A stretch of DNA of 64,000 nt, from contig NC_135358.1 of the NCBI RefSeq assembly GCF_051622035.1, positions 16,216,501-16,280,500 of the forward strand, given 5' to 3'. Origin of the DNA: Arctopsyche grandis (taxonomy: Eukaryota > Arthropoda > Insecta > Trichoptera > Hydropsychidae). Below the pieces are notes generated by a model, which saw nothing but the letters and a program-made list of their open reading frames with translations, was not told the origin of the DNA and did not search any database. This document shows, in pieces, positions 39,476 through 50,240 of this stretch (within the stretch, counting starts at the first letter, position 1; each line of letters opens with the position of its first letter). Both the position numbers and the translations under genes were made by a program.

Positions 39476-41077
39476 CCGTAACGGTCAATGAAAAAGTGTC
39501 GTCCTTAAAAATGCGTATTTTTTAATTTATTTGCTCTAAATAATTTCTATCGAACAATTTTGAATGACAAATGTTACATAAATATATTTTCGATGATTTG
39601 ATATCATTTGAGTCTTAATATTATATAAAATAAAAATTTTATTCAAGTTTTTGTAAAACTGGGTTTTTTAAAAGATTTTGGTGTCTATAGAAAAAAATGT
39701 TTTTTGGCATCAAATCTATTTATTTATTATTATTTTTTACTTAAATTATATCTCCATATATAATACTCATTACAAACACTTAATCTAATATTGTGCAACC
39801 CTTCCTTTATTTTATATCGCTTCTCTCATTCTCGAAGGCATCGATTCCACCAATATTTTTAAACAATCACCTGTAATGTCGTCATACCACGCTTTTTCTA
39901 ATGTTTGTATAAGCTGGTATTTACAAATAGGCTTATTGTTATTCACTTTTAAACCCATTATGCCCCATAAGTTCTCAATCGGGTTTAAGTCAGGACTATT
40001 ACCCAGCCACTCCAGCGTCAAAATTCCATGTTTTTTTAATAAAGTCTTTCACCTAAATATCATAACATTTAATCTGTAAAATATTTTTGCATTTTAAATA
40101 TTGCCCAGGATATAAAGTATTTAAAAATATATAAACATACGGATTTAGCGCGATGACACGGTGCAGAATCGTCCTGGAAAATGCTCTGTGTTTCATACGC
40201 GCAATGCATTTCAATAGATGGGAACAGGTTCATTGTTAATATATTTTTGTAAACTTCTGCTTTTACCGTTCCGTCAATAAAAGCCAACTAGCCCACCCAA
40301 AGGTAAAAGAAAGACCCCAGACCATATATCCTGCAGGATACTTCACCGTTGGCAAAAATCATTCGTCACTTAGACGTTGCCCAGTTCTGCGTCTCACACA
40401 CCGCATTTAATCGGACCCGAATAAATTTAATTTACTCTCATCCGAGAAGATCATATTCTGCCAATTTCTTAGGGTCCAATTTTCATATTTTTTGGCTCAT
40501 TCCAGACGCTGCAGGGGCATTTTTTTGGTGAGAAATGGATTTGTTGTTGGTCTTCTTGCAAAAAACCCCATTCAGAAAGGTGATGTCACGCTGTTTCTAG
40601 ACTTATTTCAGAACCACTAGCCGCTATAAACTCCAATCTGATATCCACGGTAGTTTTGAAGCGTTTTGAAGACAGGAACACTTCAAAAGTTGATCTTCAG
40701 CAATTGTGGTCTTTTTCGGTCTTTCTGGACGTTTTTTTCGTTCTGGAGGTGATTTCATCTTGATATATTTGAGCACTGATGTCTTGTTGCATTCAAATTG
40801 ACTAGCTATAGATCGGGAGCTGACGTGTTTGAAAGCCAAAGCCGAAATTTTGAGTTTTTTGCGCCGTGGTCAGTTTAGGATTATTTGGCATAATTTTAGT
40901 AAACATCACGGGGACGATAAGAATGAGCCGAAAGTCACGGCTAAGCTGACTTAAATAAAAGCAAAGGATCATATTCATAAAATAAAAGGCATTTGCATAA
41001 ATACCCAGCCCTCCAAAAAAAGTATACTTGCATTTACCGTAATTTGAAAGTGGACACTTTTTCATTGACCGTTACTG
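39476..41077 (-). mobile_element. Tc1-like DNA transposon
   Basis: The ends are CCGTAACGGTCAATGAAAAA (left) and, reversed, CAGTAACGGTCAATGAAAAA, continuing as GTGTC on both sides, with TA at 39474-39475 and 41078-41079 as the target duplication. Length 1602 bp, normal for Tc1 elements. It contains one transposase gene on the minus strand, which is broken. Confidence 0.9.
39812..40891 (-). pseudogene. Tc1-family transposase, frameshifted
   Basis: The frame begins MPNNPKLTTAQ at 40891. After a break, the helix-turn-helix region FKHVSSRSIASQFECNKTSV appears in another frame (40624-40839). Further on come FIDGTVKAEVYKNIL and FQDDSAPCHRAK, with the second catalytic aspartate, then SPDLNPIENLW with the third acidic residue (39812-40021). 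The pieces lie in several frames, so at least three frameshifts or indels have destroyed it. The length is right for the family (about 340 residues). It would have bound the terminal repeats and moved the element by cut and paste. Confidence 0.88.
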
Positions 41078-41253
41078 TACCAACATATATGTATATACAT
41101 ATGTGAATGAATTATACATTGGGAATGAATTTATCTAAACTGGTGTCCTTTAGAACCACATGAGCTAGATGGAAAAAACGCTTCAACGCACAAGTAAAAA
41201 AAATCTACCAGAACACGTGTACCATAAAAACAATTAGCCTTCACAGGTGTGAT

Positions 41254-41352
<99 letters not shown>

Positions 41353-41975
41353 CATAAAATAGAATGGAAATCGTTCCGCGGGGTAGCGGGTGGTGGGGCG
41401 GGGCTATGGGGGGCGGCCGGTCACACCCACTGCGGGGCGGCAGATTCCCGACCAGACCACATGACCACATGACCCTCCTGACATCTCATCCACTATTCTC
41501 CCGTATTTTGCTGTGATCCTGGTTAGGCGCCGCCGCTGCGTGGCCTCCAGCCGACGGGTCGCAGCGCCTGCGGCCGCTGCGCCATTTACCACCCGACATA
41601 TGTATGTACTTACTGTCATTCATTCATTAATTATTTTTATTTTATTAGTATCTGATAGCTTTAAGTTTATAAAATTAAAATTTAATACAGGTCTAATACA
41701 GAAACGTTGACCATAACGTTCTCAACCGAATATTCGTCCGATTTTCGTCTATGCGAGTATTCATATAATCCGTCGAAAATTCGTAAAATATTCATTTATA
41801 CTATTTGGAATGAAAAATATCTTGAAGAATGAAAATAATTGTACACGTGACGAATTTAAATATTCATTTTTTCTTTCAATTACTCGAGCGACTGTGCCGT
41901 GCTGATAATGCCGTTCCATCAATCCATGGTCCTTTTCCATGAGCCTTAATTTTGTTTCAAAAATTTTATCTTATC
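41078..41975. other. Spacer with (TA)n run and GC-rich block
   Basis: (TA)n occupies about 41258-41350. A GC-rich block follows (about 41376-41600, with GGGGCGGGGCTATGGGGGGC and GGCGCCGCCGC), and short frames on both strands have only biased composition. No gene is called. Confidence 0.45.
41258..41350. repeat. (TA)n microsatellite
   Basis: About 45 TA units with a single ACA interruption near 41336. Confidence 0.95.
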
Positions 41976-42115
41976 GATATATAGGTTTTTGAGCTCTTTT
42001 TCCATTTATACTGTACATTAACATTAGAATAATATAATCCTATGATTACTAACAAAATTAAATTAAAATTGTAAAATAGAAAATGATCAGTAGATCAGTA
42101 GCTATTAAAATAGAA
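41976..42115. repeat. Dispersed AT-rich repeat
   Basis: Reverse complement of about 10225-10370 (ATAGGTTTTTGAGCTCTTTT; GAAAATGATCAGTAG). No coding sequence. Confidence 0.6.
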
Positions 42116-42298
42116 AACGTTTAACGTTTTTTTAATAGTTTATAAAATTCACTCGACTCAAACAATTATAAAAGTAATTTATCATTAATCATAATTCACC
42201 AATAATTATTTTAATTACTCGAATATTCGAATATTTCATTAATTTTTATTCAATATTCGAAAACTACGAATAATTGAGAGCCCTAGCTTGGTCATAAT

Positions 42299-42454
42299 CA
42301 GAGATCGGCGCGGAAATGCGCCAGCACAGAAAAAAATGGGATCCTTTTGTCAATTTCTATTGTTAACCTATTTTTGAGAGCACAAAAAAAGGTTAAAAAT
42401 AGAACAAAAGGATTCCATTTTTTCTGTGCTGGCGCATTTCCGCGCCGATCTCTG
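42299..42454. mobile_element. hAT MITE with long near-perfect inverted repeats
   Basis: It begins CAGAGATCGGCGCGGAAATG and ends with the reverse complement. The inverted repeats run inward for more than 50 bp (through AAAAAATGG and the TCCTTTTGT region), leaving a short core. GTCATAAT at 42291-42298 and 42455-42462 is an exact 8-bp target duplication. It has no coding capacity and would need a hAT transposase in trans. Confidence 0.92.
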
Positions 42455-42462
42455 GTCATAAT

Positions 42463-42606
42463 GAAAGAGCGGACCAACTTTGCGCCGTTCATTGTTCATT
42501 GTTCGTCGTGCTTTGTTCATTTTTATGATAAATCTTTTTTTTATGCTCTCTAGCTTTGTAGTTTGACCTGTATCCCGGAAAAAGCACCCTCCCGGTCCTA
42601 CCTCTA
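42463..42606 (-). mobile_element. hAT MITE of the TAGAGGTAGGACC family, adjacent copy
   Basis: On the minus strand it begins TAGAGGTAGGACCGGGAGG and ends GGTCCGCTCTTTC. GTCATAAT flanks it at 42455-42462 and 42607-42614. The left duplication is shared with the neighbouring MITE at 42299-42454. It is closely similar to the nested copy at 38367-38542. Confidence 0.85.
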
Positions 42607-42614
42607 GTCATAAT

Positions 42615-43361
42615 AAAGCCAGTGCTCAGTAACAGCGGCTGGCAAACCGCGTCTGCAATTTTATGGCATATAGATATCGTGGGCACATTTTTACATTTTT
42701 TTGGTCGGTAACTTTGTTTGATTACAGTAAATATAAATGTAAATATATTTTACAGTAAATATAAACTTAGACTAGAATAAGGACTATTATATGTCCAAAA
42801 ATACCAAAAACATTAAGCAGTTTACTGACCGTTCCAATACACTATTATCTCAAAATTTTCGTAAAACTAGTCATTGAAATTATTGCCATAAATTGTTTCC
42901 CGTTCCTTGAACATTTCAAGCCAAAAAATAATACATATTGACTAGCATGTCGTACACATTTAATATCAATCATCAAAAAAATCACTGTCCAAAAATTGAT
43001 CTAGTAACAAAGAACGATTTACGGCATGGCGTCTTAACGCTAAAAATAAATGTAAAATTGATACTTCTTCTTTAGATATTCTTGAAATGTTGAATTTGAA
43101 TATTTTATTACAATAGGAAAATTTATTTGAATTAAGCTTAACGTCAACCAATCAATTACAGATAATCTTTTAGTCAAAGACAATTCGAACCAGTTGATAA
43201 AGCTTCTTGCCTCTGTGCTCTATGTATCGGGTTTATTATTCAGCAAATGTGAAGTTTTAAATCTGTGTATGGCTTTTAAAAGCTTGTGTGGATACAAAAA
43301 AATCTGTATATATGGTGATTTTTCGAATTTTTGGATCTCAGTCCAAGCGCTAATCCTCATA
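42615..43361. other. AT-rich spacer
   Basis: No gene or repeat boundary recognised; short frames only. Confidence 0.5.
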
Positions 43362-43369
43362 CTTATCAG

Positions 43370-43623
43370 TAAAGCCCGGACCCTGAGGGGGCCGTTTATT
43401 GTTCAAATGGTGTAAATGCATTGTTAAAGGTTTGCCGAACCTTTTTTACAAAGCATTTACAACAATTAAACAATAATCGGCACGCTTCCGGCCGGGCCAG
43501 GATTCTTTCAACACAAAATATGGTGTCAATTACTATTGTCCTACAAATCATGAGAGCAAAAAAAAGGTTGACTTTAGTGAGCCATTTTTTGTAGGCAAAA
43601 AAGAACTTGTCCGCCGATCTCTG
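43370..43623. mobile_element. Composite hAT MITE
   Basis: The left end is TAAAGCCCGGACCC and the right end, reversed, is CAGAGATCGGCGGACAAG. CTTATCAG at 43362-43369 and 43624-43631 is an exact 8-bp target duplication. The left half carries the palindromic TTAAAGGTTTGCCGAACC core of the TAGAGGTAGG family, while the right end matches the CAGAGATCGG family at 42299. It appears to be a hybrid with one end from each. Confidence 0.75.
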
Positions 43624-43766
43624 CTTATCAGTAATTGTCGACTTTCACTGACGAAATTTGAATTCCAGTAAATTTGTTTACAGACACATGATTTCCACAA
43701 TTTGAAAATCCATTTAATTTACATCATCGTTAATACGAAATCAGTTATACGAGATGGTGTTATCGC

Positions 43767-43959
43767 TAAAGCGCGGCGAGTGGATGCGCCAGCTCGAAAT
43801 AAATGGGTTTCTTTTGTCAATTTCTAGTGTTGCCCTTTTTTTCTCTCTAGAGAGCAAAATAAAAGGTATAAAAGGTATAAAAGGCAAAATAAAATAAAAT
43901 AGAATTTGACAAAAGAAACCCATTTATTTCGAGCCAGCGCATCCACGCGCCTCACTTTA
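43767..43959. mobile_element. MITE with GTGGATGCGCCAGCTCG inverted repeats
   Basis: The left arm TAAAGCGCGGCGAGTGGATG and the reversed right arm TAAAGTGAGGCGCGTGGATG pair, continuing through CTCGAAATAAATGGGTTTCT. Flanks GTTATCGC and GTTATCAG are a decayed 8-bp duplication. The core has AAAAGGTATAAAAGG repeats. Confidence 0.75.
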
Positions 43960-44555
43960 GTTATCAGTGATAACTTATCACCGTCAACGTAGCCGTCGCA
44001 ACTAGTACGCTACTACAACCAGGGTTACATGTATAAACACAATATTAACAAGCAAACTTAGCCAATCGATATCTTCACCGAAACACCATATCGTATATCA
44101 TTGTACCCTGGTTTTCGATAACGTTGGCCAGTGAGTGAGTAAGCTCAGTCGGAATTGGCACAACCAAACAACAAACTTTCGCGATGCGCAGCTCGATTTG
44201 GTTACAAGCCGTCGGAACGATCACGACGCTCATGGCGATTACACCAAGAGCCCACGATTAAGTATAGATTAAACGCAATATGTATATGTGATCAACTGTT
44301 TCAATCATGTTATCCTATTATTCTACAGCGATAGACAGCGAGTGAGTAACGCCTGTCTGGATTGAGAGAAACCAACCATGTAGCTAACTAGCTGCAAGCA
44401 GCTAGGTAACTAGCTTGCTTGATTGTCGGTCAACCAACATACTGTATTCTACGTGGTATACGGCGTATCATATTTTGACGAAGGAGACACGACCTACTCT
44501 AAAATAGGGCTATATATAATATGTACAAGATTTTATAAAACCAGCAAATCTTGTA
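43960..44555. other. Non-coding, GC-richer dispersed family copy
   Basis: Contains GCGATTACACCAAGAGCCCA (near 44237), a member of the CACCAGGAG family, and an AACCAGGGTTACATG near 44018. No open gene. Confidence 0.35.
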
Positions 44556-44559
44556 CATG

Positions 44560-44895
<336 letters not shown>

Positions 44896-44897
<2 letters not shown>

Positions 44898-45325
44898 AGT
44901 GAATGCGACAGTTGCGCTTCCACCAGATAATACGTATTTTAAATCGAGGTTTCGTATTCTCCAATTTTCTCCTCCGAAAGTGGACCAATTTTTAAAAAAA
45001 ATTCCTTATTGGTATGAGAAAAATATTTTCTATGCAACTATGCGCATTTTTTTTTTTAAATCGACCGTTATATAAGCACGCTGGATTCTTTTCGTGGGTG
45101 TAAAAAAGAGGCGATTTTATAGATGCTTAGCGGCTCCTAGCTCCTATAAAAAATAACTATTTAAAAAAATAAAAGCACAGATGCATGCCAATGGTGGATA
45201 TCCATAACATATTAAAAAATAATTAATAAATAATCTCTAGTGCCATAATTGAGAAAGGGAGAAGTGTAATACGTTTGTATGGACAAGGCGCTGGTGTCCA
45301 GCCCTCTTAAGTACTGCATTATAAG
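44896..45325. other. Non-coding spacer
   Basis: No gene or element recognised. It ends at the target duplication of the next MITE. Confidence 0.5.
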
Positions 45326-45427
45326 TAGAGGTAGGACCGGAAGCGTGCCGTTTATTGTTCAATTGTTGTAAACCTTTGTAAAAAAGGTTCGGCAAACCTT
45401 TAGGGTCCCCTCAGGGTCCGGGCTTTA
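45326..45427 (+). mobile_element. hAT MITE, TAGAGGTAGGACC family (102 bp)
   Basis: Starts TAGAGGTAGGACCGG and ends CCGGGCTTTA. ATTATAAG flanks it exactly at 45318-45325 and 45428-45435. The interior has the near-palindromic AAAAAAGGTTCGGCAAACC core shared by all copies. Confidence 0.88.
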
Positions 45428-45445
45428 ATTATAAGTATTATGACT

Positions 45446-45712
45446 AGACATTGATATTCGTTGGCGCACTCGATTAGTTCGCCGACAACTTGGAAATGGT
45501 CCATTGTGCTCAAATTTTCTCTAAACCCTGCCTTTTTTATATATTGGTTTTCGTTGAGGATATTCTTCAACCTTTCTGTAATAGTATTTGTGAAGAGCTT
45601 ATAAACTGTTAAAAGTATGGATCGGAAGTTCTTGATTTCACTTTTATCTCCTTTTTTGTGGATTAAAATTGTCGTTGCGTTGTTCCATTCTTCTGGTTTG
45701 GTTCTGGATGCA
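45446..45712 (-). mobile_element. RTE fragment (mid reverse transcriptase)
   Basis: The minus strand matches the part of the RTE frame around NQPIEQAGFRANFSTMDHL and KGDKSDIKNY, with multiple substitutions and stops. Both ends are truncated. Confidence 0.75.
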
Positions 45713-46197
45713 TCTGTGTATGTATATGCATATATAAATACATATGTATGTATGTATTTGTTAATTTTTTCTCGAAAACTAGATATGATTTTGGAAAAAT
45801 TAGATTACATTAAATTAAAACTAGACTCTAATTCTGGCGTTAAAATCATATTCAGGCGGCTTAATAATCTTAAACTAGTGATTTTTCGATATTACGTGAC
45901 TGCAACATTAGCCCCCTTTACACAGTCGTTCTATCGCGCGTTCTCAGGAGCGTACAGGATTGCGTGCGGGTAAGCCTGTGTGCGATACTGTTTTCGCAGT
46001 TGTGAACACTAATGTTCTTTCGCGCGCGATTACTCCTACCATTTTTTGTTAAAACGGAAAGAGCGAACGTGTAAAGGCTAGTCGTGCGTAAAGGCTAAAG
46101 GCTAATCGACCGCGCGAAACTGGCGCGTGTTGGGGTGTGTGCGAAACGCACAGTTTTACTGAAGTAACGCAGTTGTATAGTAGTGTTGCGGTGAAAA

Positions 46198-47876
46198 ATG
46201 GATAGAAGAAATATCATGGCGCAAGTTATGATGTTCGTTGATGTTGATTTAATCAAAAAGAAGAAGAAACGATCCATGTGGGTTAAGAAATATAGACAGC
46301 AATATTGTCATATGCCACTGATTGAAGAATTACGAGAAAATTATCCGGACGATTTCAAGAATTATTTGCGTATGAATGATCAGTTATTCAATATATTGTT
46401 AGATAAAATCAAACATAAAATATCAAAGCAAGACACTGTTATGAGATTATTAGTGCAGAAGCACGTTTAGCAGCAACTCTTCGATATCTCGCTACAAGAC
46501 GTTCATTCGAAGATTTAAAATTCAGTACCGGTATATCTGCTCCATCTCTTTCTACAATAATACCAGAAACGTGTCGAGCTATTTATGAATGCTTGAGGCT
46601 GGATTATTTGAAGGTAAATAAGTGTTTGTATTATAAATAAAAATCCATATTATTAGATTTAAGTTTAATTTTAATTTTCATGTTTAATTATTACAAAAGT
46701 TTAATCATTAAGTTGATCCTGGAACATTTCTTCACTAGGGGTAGAAAAATTTTGTGATTCGTATCAACTTGACGATAATTCGACGGAAGATGGTGCATGA
46801 ATTATAAGTTTCTTATTACAGTAATTGTCACACACATCAGTGGCTACCGACAGATTTTTCAGTAGCCCTTTACGAATAACATTATTTATAATAGATTCCG
46901 CATAAATTGCCTGCAGTGGATCCATCTTTGCTAATTTTTTGCCTATATTTATTCCGGTAACGTCAAACTCCGAAAGCTCCTTGCTGGTAGATTTTAGCGT
47001 ATCTGTGCAGATTTTGTAGAATTTGGCCTGGTAGTTTGTCGTAGCCTTCCTTTTATTTCTAGGTGTCGACGCCATTGCAGTCGGAGCAGCGTCAGTCTAA
47101 AAAAAATGAAATTAAAAAGTTAATTTATAATTCCATTTTTCAGATGCCGTCTACGAAGGAAGAATGGATCAGAGTGGCACAAGAATTCAATGAGAAATGG
47201 CAATTCATCAACTGCGGAGGTGCAATGGATGGCAAACACATTCGCATTATGCCTTTACCGGGTTCCGGAGCCAGTTATTATAATTACTAAAACTTTTATA
47301 GCATCGAGTTGATGGCTTTGGTTGGACCTAACTATGAGTTTCTTTACGTTGACGTGGGTAAAAATGGAGTGAAGAATTTCCGATGGAGGGGTATTAGAAC
47401 ACACAGAATTTTATCGTAAACTGAAATTGGGTGATCTCAATTTGCCAGAAAACAATGATACCGTGTAAATAACTTTAACTTCGTCTTTTTGGGTGATGAA
47501 GCGTTCGGACTAGAACCAAATTTTCTCAAACCATTTTCTCAGAGAGAACTAGATTACGAAAAAAGGATTTATAATTACAGACTGTCAAGGGCTCGTAATT
47601 GTAGTTGAAAATGCCTTTCGAATAATTTCAGCTAGGTTTAGGATATTACAAACGGCTATAAATATGAAAAGTCACAACAAAATTTGTTACGTCGTCCTTG
47701 CTATTTGCACATTACACAATTTTTTGTGTAAACGCAGTAACTCATATCATATTTCTAATCACGCAAGGGATGAAATTACTACAGACTCACAGCAACATGG
47801 GGAGAGATTTGAAAATTCTGTATTAATTAATCTCCAAAGACGTCCCCACGCCAAAATCACTTCGGAAGCTACATAA
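46198..47876 (+). pseudogene. Harbinger transposase (DDE nuclease), disabled
   Basis: Exon 1 is 46198-46613, from MDRRNIMAQV. It includes a frameshift near 46445, after which the family segment ISAEARLAATLRYLATRR continues in another frame to DYLK. The intron 46614-47143 has GTAAAT and TTTTTCAG borders. Exon 2 (47144-47876) has MPSTKEEWIRVAQEF and AMDGKHI (first catalytic D), then LGDEAFGL (second D), then VVENAFRI (catalytic E) and AICTLHNFL. Breaks: a K to stop change at 47288, and frameshifts near 47380, 47465 and 47605. AATAAA at 48069 could end the transcript. Its intron contains an exon of the minus-strand accessory gene. Confidence 0.9.
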
Positions 47877-48667
47877 ACGAAACAGGGACCAATATAAAAC
47901 ATACTTTAATACAGATGGAAGTGTTGAGTGGCAAGATCGTATGATCTCAAGTGGAAGAGCATAAAAATTAAAAAGTAGGAACGTAGTTTAAGTTCTTAAA
48001 ATGGTCAAAATGTGTTACTGTAATCTCTAGAATATTGAATATGTAAATGTATAATTTCAATAATTTTAAATAAATATTAAATGCCCTAAATACGCCCTTG
48101 GTTTTTTTATTAGTTTTTAGTTCGTTTTACATACTTTATACTACATATAATTATACACTGTAAATAAATACCAAAAAATTTACTCACGACTTTAGTTTGC
48201 TGCCCAGTTTCACCAGCTCCACTCTCTGTAACACTTTCATCGGTCGAAATATCATTTTGATAAAAATAATCATTAGTACGGCTTTCATCCTCTAGTTCTT
48301 CATCAATGTTAGATATACTATTAGCAGGTAGTTCTTGGTCCTTAGTGAAGAGCAAATTATCAAAGTACCATAGGGTAGATTTGTACACGTCATCTGTTCC
48401 TCTTCCACTACGTTGGCTGTCTACTACTTTCTTGAGTTCCTTCCGGAAGGACCCTCTTAAACTTTGCAACTTTTTGACAACAAAATCTCGATTAGCATTT
48501 AAAAATCCTCTTTCTTTAACGAAGTCAACTATTTTTTTATAAGCTTCCTCTTTCAGATTTTTATTTTTATATTCCTCGGACTTAATTTTCCAGAGGCACG
48601 GAAAAGACTGGTACATTAAAAGTAATTCCACAATCAATTCTTTACTCCACGTGCGTAAGTCCGCCAT
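46764..48667 (-). CDS. MADF/BESS-type accessory protein of the Harbinger element (two exons)
   Basis: Exon 1 is 48667-48188 on the minus strand: 160 codons from MADLRTWSKELI, a MADF DNA-binding domain (about residues 5-95, with W7, CLWKIKSEEYKNK and LRGSFRKELKKV), then an acidic Ser/Thr/Glu-rich linker. The donor GTGAGT (48187-48182) and the acceptor TTTTTTTTAG (ending 47097) join in phase 0 to exon 2, 47096-46764. This exon starts TDAAPTAMASTPRNKRK and ends with a BESS-like DPLQAIYAESIINNVIRK. Total 270 residues with no stop. In Harbinger elements the partner of the nuclease recognises the ends and helps nuclear import. The 1091-bp intron contains transposase exon 2 on the other strand. Confidence 0.82.
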
Positions 48668-48853
48668 CTTGTAACAAAAGCACGCCCGAAAGAATTTTCT
48701 GTGTAAAGACAACGTCGAACCACACGATTGCGCGCAGGACTGCTGAGTTTATCGCGCGGTTTATCCCTTCCCGGTCCAACATCTTTACACGCGCACTCTT
48801 TCGCGCACGATTAGCTGTTTCACGCGCGATAGAACGACTGTGTAAAGGGGGCT

Positions 48854-50240
48854 ATTGTATTAACTTTATTTTATTTTCGTTTAAGCCTGTGGATTTTGTT
48901 TTAGTTAGCTTAGCTTGCTCGCGAAGCGACGGGTGAGTTCTCATGCCGGTTACACTAGGCATGCAGAATACCAGATAGATAGAAAATACACTTGTGCAAG
49001 AATACCAATCACCTACTCATCTCTTATATTCTCCGCCCAGTTCGACGGGGCTGGCCAGCGAGTAGGCTAGCCGAGTGAACTTGCTTTCGAAGTGGGCAAG
49101 CTGGTACAATGGTTCATGTACCAGCTCCAGTGGATGGAAACGAAACAAGCTTCTCTCGCGCTTCACAACCCGATCGCGGCTATCCACTCGCCCAAGTCAC
49201 AAAGAGTAACGAGTGAGATCCGCGCGTGTGGCGATTATACCAGGAGTACAAGACTTTGAACGGATACACTCGGTACACAAAGCGGCAACCTGTATTGTAT
49301 ATACGAATGTGTTTATGTTGACCTACTCTTGCATGTATATAATGCGTACATATGTTGAAAGACGTTTCTACAAACACCATTCATGTATGTACATATGTAT
49401 CAAAAGTAAACTTGTTTATACAAGAGTAACATAACATGGGTGCAACTAGAAATCACAACTCCGTCGTACAAATGACTACATACATGTTTATTATTTACTA
49501 TTATTATGTAATATATATGTGTGTATGTATGTATGTATATGAATACGGCGTCTTTCGTCTATTACTGCTTTTAGATCTTATCATATACGTCATTCATTTT
49601 AAATTTTCTTTTTTCTCACTTGTATAAGCTTAAAACATATTGTCGACTTAAAATATATGGCTGATTTCTATATTTTTTTTAAGAAGACTGAAGATTTGAA
49701 AATACGCCTCACTAGATTTTTTTCACTTATTAAGGAATTCTAAAACCGATGCATAGCACGTCCCGGCATCGAAAGAGTAGTCATTCAAACCTCATTTATT
49801 AACTAGATTTTAATTGTAACAGTCTGAAATTGTTAACTTAATGAACAAATAAACACCTCAACTAGGGAATAAAATTTAAAAATGAAAATTTTGAAAGCGA
49901 ATTAAGTCGTTGTTCGCGCACGGCCCGCTTGTTGCGCGCAACCAAACCGCTTTGATATGGACGCGTTGTCTCCCGCAGTGAGCGACCGCGCTGAGCGATT
50001 TTAACCAGGGTCTCAGAATCTTCAACGGATCGATGATAACATTCCGAGCCCGTGTTATTTTACCTGCTCGATACCTATTGTATCCTTCGATTCGACGGCA
50101 GAGGCAAGCGAAGCGAGCAAGCATCGTCGGCAGTCGCCATTGCGCGGGTGCGGCCGCGACGCTGAACCGCCACGCAACGAGCGTCGCGTGCACGGCGATC
50201 TCAACAGGAGCCCATAGCTACGGGTAGATAATTTACGCTT
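48854..50240. repeat. GC-richer dispersed family (CCAGGAG cores) and spacer
   Basis: Related blocks lie at about 48940-49290 (core GCGATTATACCAGGAGTACA) and 49900-50240 (TTTTAACCAGGGTCTCAGAAT; CTCAACAGGAGCCCATAG). Frames of 60-105 codons on both strands are explained by the GC content. No family could be named. Confidence 0.4.

Larger units (their letters stand above)
45910..48853. mobile_element. PIF/Harbinger DNA transposon with two interlocked genes
   Basis: The ends AGCCCCCTTTACACAGTCGT and its reverse complement (continuing through TCTATCGCGCG, about 31 bp) define 2944 bp. ATT at 45907-45909 and 48854-48856 is the 3-bp target duplication if the element starts with A. Subterminal TTTCGCGCGCGATTA motifs recur inside both ends and may be binding sites. 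It encodes a DDE nuclease (+) and a MADF/BESS protein (-), the usual two-gene content of the superfamily, but with the exons interleaved. Confidence 0.93.
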
